A stretch of DNA of 64,000 nucleotides from Cladophialophora immunda (Eukaryota > Ascomycota > Eurotiomycetes > Chaetothyriales > Herpotrichiellaceae): NCBI RefSeq assembly GCF_000835495.1, contig NW_015622542.1, positions 3,060,485 through 3,124,484 on the forward strand, given 5' to 3'. This document shows, piece after piece, positions 1-11,108 of the stretch (positions are counted from its first letter, which is position 1; each line of letters begins with the position of its first letter). The notes under the pieces were generated by a model. That model worked only from the letters and a program-made list of their open reading frames with translations. It ran no database searches and was not told where the DNA came from. A program made the translations under genes and the position numbers.

Positions 1-807
1 CCAGAATCGGAAATCCTGAACTTCTGCGCCCACAGCAACCTTTGCAATCGTCTAAAAAGACTTGTCGGACAGCCATTGCGAAGCCCCCAACCTTGTGTCG
101 GCTATCTTGAATGTTCGGGGAAGTCGAAGCATCTTGTATACATCAACTCTGAAGTACAAACTATAACGGCTAGCAAAGGTCTAGCGTTGAAGCCTCTCCG
201 CGACGTCTATACCGCACTCCGAGATGTAAATAGGTTGGGCACTGGTATTCCGCGGCACGAGCGGATCACGCTAGCCAAGCAGCTTGCACTTGCTGTGCTC
301 CAATTCCACGCGACGCCCTGGCTCACCAATTCAATCGCCAGTGAGGACGTCTTTCTCCTTGGAGTCGACGAGCATTCTCTACACATGCAAACGCTTGCAA
401 ATGCGCCATATGTAAGTGTTTCGATCAAAGGACCACATGGGCCCTTGGCCAAACGTACCACGTTCCCTGGCAGGACTCTCATCCGGAACCGGATCCTTTT
501 CAGTCTTGGGATTATGCTCCTGGAGTTGGTGTACCAGGCGCCCTTGAAGGCTCTTCAGAAGCCCGCCGACGTAGATGCCCATGAGGCTCAGAACACGGAC
601 TACTACACGGCGGATCGCGCACGACATGACGCTGCCAGTATGTTGGGTCCTCGATACGCGGAAGTGGTCAGGAAATGTATCCAATGTGATTTCGGGCATG
701 GATCTGATCTGGGGAAGACTAAGCTGCAGGAAGCCTTCCACCAAGATATCATCTGCGAGCTGGAGGAGTTGGAGGAAAGATTTCGCAAGTTTGCGGTGAC
801 AATCTGA
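1..807 (+). CDS. DUF7580-domain protein, 3' part only
   Basis: The frame is open from base 1 to a TGA at 805-807, so this is the C-terminal 268 residues of a gene that begins outside the window. No ATG is needed inside it. The text LAKQLALAVLQFHATPWL, followed later by a conserved I-x-F-S-L-G-x-x-L-L-E-L helix, is the pattern I associate with the fungal DUF7580 domain, often found behind HeLo/prion-propagation-type N-termini in NLR-like incompatibility proteins. The fold is kinase-like but no catalytic kinase motifs are visible. The C-terminus has an acidic helix (ELEELEERF). Cellular role is unknown for the family; a part in self/non-self signalling is inference. The N-terminal domain that would decide this is missing. 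Confidence 0.7.
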   Translation, partial: PESEILNFCAHSNLCNRLKRLVGQPLRSPQPCVGYLECSGKSKHLVYINSEVQTITASKGLALKPLRDVYTALRDVNRLGTGIPRHERITLAKQLALAVLQFHATPWLTNSIASEDVFLLGVDEHSLHMQTLANAPYVSVSIKGPHGPLAKRTTFPGRTLIRNRILFSLGIMLLELVYQAPLKALQKPADVDAHEAQNTDYYTADRARHDAASMLGPRYAEVVRKCIQCDFGHGSDLGKTKLQEAFHQDIICELEELEERFRKFAVTI

Positions 808-1019
808 GCGGAATACCCGCAATGGGCGATTGTTGATAGTGGGAAAGTCTCGTGATATACTCGCTACCATGCTGCTTTTCCATTACAACGGTCAACTGTG
901 GCTGAGAGTGGAGAGTGACAGGAATGGGGGCCATTGATTCCGGGCATCCATCGCCTAGAGATGATACCTCGACAGAGACCGGAGATGGCGGAAGCCACCA
1001 TTGTCGTAGACCACTGCCC

Positions 1020-1061
1020 TGGCATCTGGCATCTGGCATCCGGCCTCAGGCCTCAGGCCTG
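1020..1061. repeat. short tandem repeats GGCATCT and GGCCTCA
   Basis: Two adjoining micro-repeats are visible: about three imperfect copies of ggcatct followed by about three copies of ggcctca. They lie roughly 65 bases before the GATA sites. No function is claimed. Confidence 0.7.
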
Positions 1062-1125
1062 AATGCCTTGATCTAGAAGCATAACCGTCGCGCCCTTCTC
1101 CACATGGATGGGAATTTTTCATCTT

Positions 1126-1148
1126 ATCTGATAATAATTATCTGATAA
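1126..1148. promoter_or_regulatory. two perfect ATCTGATAA sites (SreA/Sre1/Urbs1 type)
   Basis: ATCTGATAA occurs at 1126-1134 and again at 1140-1148, start to start 14 bases, inside an AT-rich patch. The consensus ATCWGATAA is established for the fungal iron-responsive GATA repressors SreA, Sre1 and Urbs1. The only gene reading away from it nearby is FAS1, about 690 bases downstream. Regulation of that gene by iron is inference. Confidence 0.7.
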
Positions 1149-1839
1149 GATTCAGGGCCAAGGCGCCAAATGGGTCTCGGTTTTTTTCTTCACATCATCA
1201 TCCTCATCTTCCAGCCTCTCTGGCTCTCTACAACCTCCTCATCTGATCCCGCCGGTGTCGGCCCTGAAGAGCTTGACGATTCTAAGCTCATGTCGCCATC
1301 GACGAAGCCAGAATAGGTCCGAGGAAACAGGTTTTTCTGCAGGCCACCGCCGAGTTTTGCGTCGAATATAGGGAAGGTTGACGCGATCAAAAGGTACATC
1401 CCGTTAGCTGTGATGTTGTCGGCCATGTCGGTTGGGTACAGGCGGGAAGTGGGCAATAAACTGCCTTTTCCTGTTCGTTTTGCTTGATGCATCCGTCTAC
1501 CAGCTTTTTTCCCGCAAGCTATGGCTTGGAGAATACTTGTGTCTAGTCTTCTATGGTAAGGCTTCATCCTCTCGCCCTTGACCTCAACGGTCTGCGTGCT
1601 CGCTTTTCAGCACTCCTCTGTGTTTGTATTAGTCAATTGAATGCGCGATGGAGCGGTCAGGTACCCAGCTGGAGCCCGAAGCAAGTCGATATCCGAGGGT
1701 GATGGAGTGAGCTGTTCGAGCACATATACTCTGTCTGCTGCCCTCGTGGATGTTCCTTTCTCTTCAGCTTTGCATCGTCTCTCGTTCTATCCCAACTACT
1801 CGCACACGTCGTCCGCAAACTTTCTCTCCATCTCTCCCC

Positions 1840-2970
1840 ATGGCGACCAGGGGACTTGTCCTTGCAGCTCTGGCTGCCGCCGTCCTTGCCCAAACTCCGA
1901 CAGATCTAGTTACAGTCCTCAATTCTACGAAAGGGGCTTCCACCATCAGCGAAGTGGTGTCAGAAGTCCCCGGCTTTCTGGATGCTATTTCTGGGAAGAC
2001 AAACCTCACCTTCCTTGCCCCAAACGATACTGCCATTGCAGAGTTTTTGAACACTCCGGCTGGACAGGCACTGGAGGATGCTGGTGACGACTACCTCCTG
2101 AATCTGCTCCTGTACCATGTCATTGATGGAGGATACAACAATATTACGGATTACTACATCTCTCCGACCCTATTGACTTCAAGCAATTATACAAATGTGA
2201 CTGGCGGACAAGACATTGGTATCTACTACGACGATGACGAAAATGTTGTTGGCTTCTATGGCGGGTTGGACTACAACCCCGAGGGACCTGCCACGCCAAT
2301 TCCTTTCTCTCAAGGATGGATCTATCTCATCAATGGCGTACTGAAGATTCCTCCAAGTGTCTCCGAAACCGTGACCTCAGGCGACTTCAACGGCAGCTCC
2401 TTCGTGACAGCCCTGAATCAAACTGGCTTAACCGAACAAATTGATCTGCTCCACGATGCGACGTACATCATACCTGTCAATGACGGTTTCCAAGCTGTGG
2501 AGCAAGCTCTCTCTGAGCTGAGCACCGAACAGTTGGCTGAAGTGCTCAAATACCATGTGGTGACCGGCAAAGTCTGGCACTTTGACGACTTCCAGAACGG
2601 AACGCAGTTGACCACGTTGCAAGGCCAGTCTCTGACAGTCTCTATTACCCCTGCAGGAGACTACTTTATCAACAACGCCGGAATCAACTATGTCGACCTC
2701 GCAGTTTCTGAAGGTGTGGTCATTTTCGTGGATAATGTGCTGAATCCTAATGCCTCTTGGACCCCACCAGTCAATGGTACTGAGGACGGTGTGCCCGCCT
2801 GGCCGGTCTCTAATGCCGCCAACAATGGAAGCTATGGCTCAGCTACGGCAACAGCTACCAGCACGCTTGCCACTGCTACCTTCACTGGTCTGGCTGCTGC
2901 ACCGTTGAAGACTGGTGCTGTCGGTGCGGCTGCCTTATTCGGTGGGGCTGCGTTGGCGCTTGTGCTGTAG
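1840..2970 (+). CDS. GPI-anchored fasciclin (FAS1) domain protein
   Basis: Single-exon gene of 376 residues. I chose the ATG at 1840 because it begins a clear signal peptide (MATRGLVLAALAAAVLAQ); the frame is open further 5' but that part is not signal-like. Two FAS1 repeats follow, roughly residues 20-165 and 175-305. Each has an H1/H2-like pair: LTFLAPNDTAI and YHVIDGG in the first, a degenerate H1 and YHVVTGKV in the second. Many N-x-S/T sequons are present. The tail is Ser/Thr/Ala-rich and ends in a hydrophobic Ala/Gly/Leu segment without charged residues after it, typical of a GPI-anchor signal. The protein should sit on the outer plasma membrane or wall. Fungal FAS1 proteins act in adhesion and surface assembly. 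The next gene is a ferric reductase, and both carry iron-type GATA motifs upstream, which suggests a role during iron starvation (inference). Confidence 0.9.
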   Translation: MATRGLVLAALAAAVLAQTPTDLVTVLNSTKGASTISEVVSEVPGFLDAISGKTNLTFLAPNDTAIAEFLNTPAGQALEDAGDDYLLNLLLYHVIDGGYNNITDYYISPTLLTSSNYTNVTGGQDIGIYYDDDENVVGFYGGLDYNPEGPATPIPFSQGWIYLINGVLKIPPSVSETVTSGDFNGSSFVTALNQTGLTEQIDLLHDATYIIPVNDGFQAVEQALSELSTEQLAEVLKYHVVTGKVWHFDDFQNGTQLTTLQGQSLTVSITPAGDYFINNAGINYVDLAVSEGVVIFVDNVLNPNASWTPPVNGTEDGVPAWPVSNAANNGSYGSATATATSTLATATFTGLAAAPLKTGAVGAAALFGGAALALVL

Positions 2971-4580
2971 GAGATTGGGAGGAATAAGGCCTCGTAATAG
3001 CCGGAAGTAATAGGAAAAAGCTGCTGTGAGTAGCGAGAGGAAGGGAGGGAGGAAGTCGAGAAAGTCGAGGGAGAAGGAGGCACATGGCACATACTGAGGG
3101 CGATCTGGAAAGTCTTCGTGGCTGGTGCTTCTCACTCCACCGTAGTCTCTATACCTATGCAGATACTGCCGAGCATTGACCCATAGTCTGCCAATTTCCA
3201 GCTTGTTACAGCTCGCCTCAATTTCCAATGGGCAACTCACACCTCAACTTTCCATGCCCCATATCGGACCTATACCGAGAAGTCACGCAACTCTAGTACC
3301 TTCGTCCTCGGCACTGGGAGTGAAAGCTTCTCACCTCTTGTTCAATGGTAGGCGACAATGACCAATACTAGCCCGAGAACGACAAAGATATCGACCTCTC
3401 AGGTCCGTGAATCGTTCGATCATCCAGGTTACCCTGTGAGGCAATTGATGGACGTTACGGCCAAGAGACGCCAAAGCTTTAGCCTCGTTGACATACCCTG
3501 CGGCATGGCTACGCCTTTACACAAATCAGCTCATCCTGCACGACGCTTTCTGCCCTCATCGGACACAACCGGAACGGGCGAGCCATCCTCCTTTCCACTT
3601 CAGCCTCAGTTTCGTTGATCTACACAGACATGCATGCTCTGATAGCAGCACCGCCTTAGCATGCCGAATATCCTCAACCTCATTTGTACAACCCAGAAAC
3701 TGTCAACTGCAGGAAGTCGCCTAGGTGACAAGAGACTTGTACCGTCTGCCCTTGGCCTTCCGACGCGTGATGGGATTTGCCATGTGCGGAGGGACCGGCT
3801 GTCACACTGCCACTACATGATGGTACCCACCGTGCAGGGGACACTGACTTGTGACTTGGTTCTAAGAAGATAGATCGCTTCCCCAACTCCCACGAGTCAC
3901 GAACAGCTTTTCATTCCCGCCATGTGGCGACTGCAGGATATCATGAGAGGAGGATCCATAGAGTTTCGATGCGCAACTAGGCTCTGCCAGAGCTCCAGTT
4001 ACGCTTGTGGGACCCCAGCTTGGAATTCGGGTGGTATGGCGACGATCAACTGACGAGGGTGGTGGCAGGGTCGGCCCAGCCATTGCACTGCGCAGACAAT
4101 CGAATCCTATCTTTCGACCAGAATGAGGCTTGACACGCCCTTGGCAGCTCGTCTTATCCAAGCGGCAATGATCTCCGTCCTTGATTGCATTTTGTCTACA
4201 AGAAGGAAGGGGAATACTTGTGGTATGGTCTTATACACAATGGTACGTCGCCCTTCGTTATGTAGCCCAGCGTGCGCGAACGCATTGAATAAGCCCTAAA
4301 GAAGCAGATCTGGCCGATATCGGTCACATTGCAACTGCTGCTCTGTACCTAGGTAGCATTGGGCCCTCGTGCATTGTCGCAATCCAGACTCTGGATGAGA
4401 GGCAGGTCTGCATCCCACTTGACCCTGGACCGGAAAGGCTTGGGCTCTAAGGTCCTGAGACTTTCCTTGAAAACTTTGACTGACATAGGGCAAGGCAGTA
4501 AGAGGAGACAGTGACCAAGTGGCTCGGTGGGATGGAAGAGAGTCGACTTGTCTCGCTCGACGACGGCGAAGTCGCTAAAC

Positions 4581-4629
4581 CCAATGCGAATTTTTATCTG
4601 ATAAGATTATCAGAAATTTTCGCTGATAA
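4581..4629. promoter_or_regulatory. CCAAT box plus clustered GATA sites, ferric reductase promoter
   Basis: CCAAT lies at 4581-4585. A perfect ATCTGATAA is at 4596-4604, an inverted near-match (TTATCAGAA) at 4607-4615, and a further TGATAA at 4624-4629. The cluster is about 330-375 bases upstream of the ferric reductase ATG. CCAAT next to a SreA site is the arrangement known from iron genes controlled by the CCAAT-binding complex/HapX together with SreA. Whether the HapX half-site spacing fits was not settled. Confidence 0.7.
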
Positions 4630-4865
4630 TCGTCCAACCTTTTTCGGACAGGCGAGAAGCGACTCCACCACAGCCACTCACGATTGGCCTCGCCGGTATG
4701 CTTTGGTATATTCAGTTCTCTGACTGTTGTCGGATTCGAGGTCTAGAGTGACCTAGGAACTTTGCTGTGTCCACTCGATGTGTCGGTTTGCACTCTTGTC
4801 AGGTGCTCCCAGTGCACTTCTCCATCCACTCAACTCGCTGCAAAGGTAGGAGTCCTGGATTGGAC

Positions 4866-4872
4866 TATAAAT
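4866..4872 (+). promoter_or_regulatory. TATA-like element, ferric reductase
   Basis: TATAAAT, 91 bases upstream of the ATG at 4957, in a normal position for a fungal core promoter. Confidence 0.45.
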
Positions 4873-4956
4873 CCACATACTTGCCAGGATGGTCGCTTTA
4901 CTGCTCTGGATGTCCCCTTCAACGCTCTCGCACGGGTTTTCTGGCCTGCCTTCGAC

Positions 4957-7816
4957 ATGAAGACGCTAAGCTTGCTGCTTTTTCTGTGCGGCCTCTCTCG
5001 CGCCGTTGACAAGGAGACCGGCTGCCTGGATGGCGTCCAAACGGCCGTTTCATACCTCACTTTCAATGAGACTGATCCTGATTACTATGTTAACTCATGT
5101 ACCAACAAGCTTGTCGTGTATTCGATGTGGGCTGCTGCAAAGCTTTATTGCACCCCTCGGGAAATTGCAGCTGGCGAAAAGGAGTTTTCAGGATACTGTG
5201 AGGAATATGGCAATGTCGAACTCATCCCATATGCCAAAGTGCTCCCAATTCTCACCGACGAATACATCAAATCTCTTCCAGTGGCCCAGTTTAGCGACAT
5301 TGAAGACTTCACTGTCTTTAATACGTCTGTCCTGATTTCGAAGTCCTTGTTCAAGGCTGGTAGAGACACTTATGTACGTACTTGTCGTCCTATTCATACG
5401 CACTGCTTGGTACTGACGAGGAGAAGGTGATTTTCGACCTTGAATACGTCCTCCATCAAAGATACGGGTGCGTTCCTCCCCCTGCAAATATTGAAGAGTG
5501 TCCAGGATTTGTGTTGAACTATTGTTCTAGGTGGGCTATGTATGGGTTCTGGGGTGGCCTACTGTTAATCGGCATCCTCAACCGTCTCACCACACATTTC
5601 TCCCAATCTCGTCGCCTAAAAGCCCTGGACGACGTCGAAGGAAGGAAGACATCCTCTACTCAGAAAGGGCCTCGAACGGGAGTCGTTGCCGCTGTCAATT
5701 CGGTTCATCACTGGCTGAGGTCAAATGTCATCGTTCCTGCTGCGTTCGGCTCCCATCACAACCGCCCCTTATTCTGGTCTACCATACCGACACGAATGGA
5801 GACGATAATCGTCATCTCCTTCTGGCTTATGACATTCATCTTGTGCTGTGTCGGCTACCATATCTTCTGGCCCAACCTTTAGTATGTTCTCGATACCATC
5901 CTCTCCTTCCCCACAAGAACCATTGCTGACTGAATTCAGCTATACCGAGCCTCAACAGGCCTGGCGTTACATTTCCGATCGCACTGGCATCCTTTGCTAT
6001 GCGATGCTGCCCTGGCTATGGATGTTCTCTGGACGAAACAACGTCTTCTTGTGGCTCACTGGCTGGAGTTTTGCAACTTTCAACATCTTCCACAGGCACA
6101 TTGCTCGATGCGCTACGGTGCTAGCGATTGTCCATTCAGTAGGATGGTCGGTCTTGGAGGGTGGCTGTATGATCTATGGATATTGCTTTCGTCTTTTGAG
6201 GCATGCTGACTCTCTTTCTAGTTGGCTACTTCAGCGAGTCGTGGACGGAGCAGTACTGGTACATGGGAGGAATGGTAAGCTCTCCCACCAGTCACATGTG
6301 TACGGTTTCGCTAATATTGGTCTCAGGCAACAATCGCAATGAGCTTAATCGTCCTCTTCTCTTTCATGTGGTTCCGCGTCAGATCATATGAGGTCTTCCT
6401 TCTTATCCACATCGCCCTCTCTGTGGTGACCATTGTTGGCTTGTTTTAGTACGTGCTCGACCTTTCGCTCCTTACCCTCTAACTAGCTAACCTCCACAAA
6501 CCAGCCACACTGCCATATTCGATGGAGAGTACAACGGCTATCTATGGCCGCTGGTGGCAATCTGGAGCTTTGATCGAGCGGCTCGTCTGGCTCGGTGGGC
6601 GTACTGCAACCTACACATCAGGTGGTCCGAGGCTGTTGTTCGTTCCACGGCCTCCGCTACCTACGACAAGGACGGCGACTTTATCAGACTTGAGATAGTG
6701 CCCGGGTCTCGGATGCTCAAACCAGGACCTGGCCAGCACTATTTCTTGTATCAGCCCATGACATGGAAGGGTTGGGAGAACCACCCGTTCACTCTCGGAG
6801 CTTACGAGACCGTCACGGAGTCTGATCCGGCCAGTGTCGCGATGGTCAATGCTGGTGCCGAGGACAGTACCGACATCGAGGCACTTGCGGGTAAGGATAT
6901 CGGGGTGGTCGCCGCCGGCTCATCCTCCCCTACTTCCTCGGATGTGACGCCCGATCCATCGCAGCACAAGCTTACCCTCGTCCAAGACAAGGTCGGCCGG
7001 CAGAAGCTCACCTTCCTGATCCGGCCCTTTGGCAGCTGGACCAAACGTCTTCGAAACCAATGTCTCAAGTCTCCCACCGGGGTCGTCACGCCGCATCTAT
7101 TTATTGAAGGCCCATACGGTGAGCACAGCCCTTTGCACACGTATGAAAATGTCGTCTTCGTCGTCGGTGGGACCGGGATCTCGGGGGCGATGCCTTACCT
7201 GCAAGACCACGTACGAAGGACAAGTACCGAAGCACAGGCATCACGCACCGGCGGGAAAGTGGCTACCCGCACGCGGGACATCACGCTGGTCTGGGCGACC
7301 AAGCAGCCCGCCATGCTCCGCAGCGTGGTAGCGCACGAACTGAAGCCGATGCTTGGGCGCGAGGACATCCACATTCATCTGCATGCCACTTCTTGCCGAG
7401 AACCACGGAGCAGCAGCAGCGGGCCCGATTCCACCGACGAGGACCACGCCGTCGTTGCCGGCGATAAGGAGGTCGATCTCAAGAGCGACCCGACCACCAG
7501 CATCGGCGACGGGCTTGCCATCTCGTACGGCCGGCCCGACATTTCCGCAGCGATCCTGAAGGTCGTCAACGACGTGGACAGCGCCGCTGCCGCCGGCGGT
7601 AGGATCGCCATCTTGACCTGCGGCCCGGGCGGCATGGCGGACGAGGCGAGGGCGGCGGTGCACCGGGCGCTGAAGCAGGGCAAGCGCGGAGTCGAGTACT
7701 TTGAAGAGGCTTTCGGGTAAGTTTTTTCCACCTTCGCCGCCATCCCTACATCTCATCGCATTCGATGAATGTCTGTACACGTCGATCCCCTTACTGACGG
7801 TCCCTATAGATGGTGA
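4957..7816 (+). CDS. ferric-chelate reductase (FRE family)
   Basis: Eight exons: 4957-5373, 5427-5467, 5531-5881, 5940-6166, 6222-6274, 6327-6448, 6505-7716, 7810-7816; 809 residues. It transfers electrons from NADPH through FAD and haem to extracellular ferric iron at the plasma membrane. A signal peptide starts at MKTLSLLLF and is followed by a Cys-containing outer domain. The ferric reductase membrane domain has two haem pairs spaced H-x13-H: His321/His335 and His391/His405. The FAD motif HPFT is at 497-500, the NAD(P) motif GGTGIS at 625-630, and CGPG at 776-779. A Ser/Asp-rich loop interrupts the flavin domain, as in many fungal members. Introns 1 (5374-5426) and 2 (5468-5530) are the least certain; intron 2 is in frame and stop-free, so it could be retained. 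The last coding exon is only 7 bases and supplies the terminal Trp. The promoter carries iron-type GATA sites. Confidence 0.93.
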
Positions 7817-8584
7817 TGTGGCGAGCGTCGCGTGTTCGTCGGTCGATGCTCGCGTGGCAGTGAGAGGGGGAAGGACTACGGAGTACACACATAGGATATA
7901 TATAGATATCCATGAAACCACTTGAAAACACTTGAAAGAGTTGTTCAGCTGGGAATGGAATATAACCTCGCAACATAACGAAGTGGTGATGATATTATCC
8001 GTCCTGTCATAATCCATATCAAGTCCTCTGCTGCAGTGCAGTCTGTCCAGAAGCCAGCCAACAAGCGCCACAACATTGTAACTGTTCTTGAACGAAACCT
8101 CTCCATTGGAGAGTGTCTAGTATCTACACTTTTATCACGCGCATAAAAACGAGACCTGCGGAGCTGCGCTTTTCATGGTACGGGACCACCATTCCCTTTG
8201 ATCGATTGCACTAGAACTTGATTTGATTTGCTTTGATTTTGATTAGATTGAGCTGGTTGGGATCAGATCAAGATCCTCTTTCCACCTGCATGTCACATAA
8301 GACAAGTCACCATGAGTTGGAGCGACGAAGCAACCCCCCCAACTGGGGGCCTCATTGCCCTGAGAAGGATTTTTCTTCACTTCTCTATTCTCTATAGACC
8401 CCAGTCCCATGTATATCGCTCTTCCCAGGCTGTGCTTCTGGTTTATTCGATATCGGCATCTCTGCATTAAGCGTGTGCAGCAACACCCCCCCCCCTTCCC
8501 GACTTTCCATCCCAATCGCGTGAATGAAGCCCGAAATCAAGCCAGATAAAAGGCACCGGGCGGTCGGGTATATACCATCCTGTC
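7817..8584. other. convergent 3' UTRs
   Basis: Region between two convergent genes. It contains homopolymer runs (for example a poly-C tract near 8485-8497) and no supported ORF. Confidence 0.6.
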
Positions 8585-11108
8585 TCAGTGCGCGAACCGG
8601 AAATCCAACCGCTTGTTCCCCCGCTCCTGCGTTTTCGCCAGGTACTGAAGCTGCTGCGGCTCCGTCAGGGCGTCCCACTGTCGATCTCGGCGTCGGTTGC
8701 GGAGCACGTAGTACGCCTTGGTCGAGAGGTACAGGGCGACGTTGAGCAGGGCGACGCTGAGGAGCGCGCGGTTGCCGCGCTTGTATGCCGGGGCGTCGTC
8801 TGAAGAATCCACATGAAACAGAGGGCGATGTTAGTTCGGACTCAACTTGGTCAATTTCGATATCGCAGGGGGACCGGCTTATATTGGGGTTGTGTTTTGT
8901 GTTTTGGTAGCAACTATCTGCGAGACCAAGGCGAAAGATGCCCAAAAAGAAGAGACAAAACTGACCTTCTCGGTAGACGTTGGAGGATATGACCCCCCCG
9001 GCCTGCACGAACATGTTGTACATGGCCGCCGACACGGTGCGCGAGTGCACCGCGTTGGAGTTACGCGAGTTCCAGCCGACTTGGATCGGGTGGGCTGGGA
9101 CATATTTGCGATCCGTTAGCTTTCCGTTCTTACACTCATGGTACTACTGAATGGGGAATTCGTGATTCCGTACCGTTGGGATAGCTCAGCAGGAGCGTGG
9201 TGACGGCCCACATGGCCCATTTGTTCATCTTGGACGTGTCGACGCTGTTGAAGAAGATCAGGAATGGCAGGGCCCAGATCTGGCCCGTCACGGCCGTCAA
9301 CGTCAGCTCCTGCAGGATCTCGGCCACGTAGGTCACGAGCATCATGTTGATCACTGGTAGTCGGAAATGGTTAGCTGGGCCCCAATCTCCTGAGGGGGGT
9401 TCTCTGGTTTCTCGCGCAGCGGCGGGATGGGACACGTACTGTGGAAGACGGTGTAGGGAATCGCCAGCAGATTGGTCTGGAATGTGTCGAAGCCGAGGCC
9501 GCGCAGTGATAGAGTGAGGTATTGCTGCGGAGGCGTCATGGGGATCTGGAACGTGAGACCCAATATATACAGTGGCCTAAGCAGGACAAGGCGGTTAGCG
9601 TGGGCAGGTTCGGACACCGCTGGTCATGGCCACACGGACTCACCAGAGGTCGAAATCTTTCAAGCTCTGCCACAGCAGACTGGGGGTGATCGCCTGCCGA
9701 TTGTGCATCCCGCCCTTGCTGGGGTCGTCTCGAATCGCTCTGTTGACCATGATGATCTCCTCCCTGGATCGAATCAAGCAAGGTGAGCCAATACCATCTG
9801 ACAGCTGGGACGTCTCTCTACCTTTCTGTAAACCACCCTTTCCTGCCCCGAAGCCAGCTTGCAGTCTGCGTCGGAGATGCAGGCATCAGGCCAAACGCTA
9901 ACAGGCCGATAAACATGGTCAAGAGTCCCTAGCATATCTTGCCTCAGCACCTAGAAACCTGGTAACAGAAGGACGCAGCGTACCTCAATCAGGAACAGCC
10001 ACCGCCATCCAGACTGCCGCTGCACGCCTCTCATGTGGAGAACTCCATAGGCCAGGAAGCCAGAGATGATATCAGCCAGGCTCATGGCGGTCCAGAAGAA
10101 GCCCAGACGCAAGGAGAGCTCGTGATGCTTGTAGAAATACGACAAGTAGAGAATGACCTGGGTTGATGGGTGAGAAGTGCCTGGCAGATTTGTTTGGCTT
10201 TGGGGAGTTTTTCTCGAGCACTCACATCGGGAATGAAGCCGCCCTGCAAGACCCCCAAAAGACAGCGACATGCCAGGAATGACGTCCGACCTTTGAGCCA
10301 GAATTGGGTCACGGCAACCATGGACCACAGCACCATCTGCATGGGGATCCAGCGGTCGGGACCAACCCATTTGGACACCAACTGAGACGGGACCTCGGCG
10401 CAGAGGAAAGAAAGCTTGAAGATGGTGTTACCAAGATTGTAGTCTGTGAGCAATCGGTCAGTTTGTTCGGTGCCCCGATGCTGGGAGTTTCGGGTCAATG
10501 GAATGTTCACCATTGGTGGTCAAATGGAGATCCTGGAGGAAGTCGTCGGTCAACGCTTGCGTGATATTTGCGCGGTCAAGTTCAAGGGCCATGAACATAA
10601 TACAGGCAAAGACCATGATCCGCGCGTCGATCTTCCGGATCAGCCTGTGCTCTTCGCCCCAGGTCCACCGAGCGGACGGATCGAAACGATGGAGGTTCTC
10701 CCTTGACAAAGCTGTCAGCCGCCATCCCAGCGCGAGAGTGGATGCAAGTGAACTTGCCAATCTGGTCGGGGCAGATACTCCTTCGCGGTGTCTGGATTAT
10801 CAAACACGCTTGGCTGGAAAAGAAATCAGCCGACGGTATAGCTGTCCACGGCGGCGGCCGACACATACCTGAGTCGCAATAGCGTGAGGATCATACGCTC
10901 CACCTCTCTGGAACCAAAACCTCTTCTCATGATGGGGCAGACCCAGGGGTGGGCCATCACCCGGTGAGGCATTCGCAGAATCGGCCTTCTTCTCCGGCGG
11001 CTTGAGGAGGGCTTCAGCCTGCTCGTCCAGCGAGATTGAGGAGCCGTTTGAGGCCAGCTCATCGTCCAGGTGTCGATGCCTGCTGCTGCCGACGAACACA
11101 GTGGACAT
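8585..11108 (-). CDS. MFS permease, anion:cation symporter family (Dal5/Soa1-like)
   Basis: Eleven exons, in gene order: 11108-10869, 10813-10758, 10701-10511, 10443-10226, 10157-9984, 9928-9822, 9763-9644, 9576-9440, 9353-9174, 9094-8966, 8799-8585; 588 residues. The hydrophilic N-terminus is followed by [31 protein letters not shown] and LDRANI, the usual opening of the ACS family that includes allantoate permease Dal5 and the sulfonate/sulfate transporter Soa1/Yil166c. [14 protein letters not shown] and [17 protein letters not shown] strengthen the Yil166c-like subgroup. About 12 membrane helices are expected; a small anionic solute is taken up across the plasma membrane. The substrate cannot be read from sequence. 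Exon 2 ends with a GC donor (10757-10756), needed to give W-E-N-L-H-R-F-D. The gene is divergent from an aminotransferase, with 1 kb between them. Confidence 0.9.

Larger units (their letters stand above)
808..1839. other. intergenic, carries iron-type GATA sites and a short tandem repeat
   Basis: No gene is supported here. A minus-strand ORF at 1190-1567 has low-complexity, Met/Ser-rich ends and no recognisable domain. The stretch holds the twin ATCTGATAA sites and a short repeat listed separately, and should contain the promoter and 5' UTR of the FAS1 gene. Confidence 0.6.
2971..4956. other. long intergenic region with ferric reductase promoter
   Basis: No ORF here has a recognisable domain or coding-like composition. 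The right half holds the GATA cluster (4581-4629) and a TATA-like element (4866-4872). Nothing else is recognised in the left half. Confidence 0.6.

Noticed and set aside
1190..1567. 125-codon minus-strand ORF
   Set aside because: Ends in poly-Met and poly-Ser text, no domain, and no promoter-like context that supports it.
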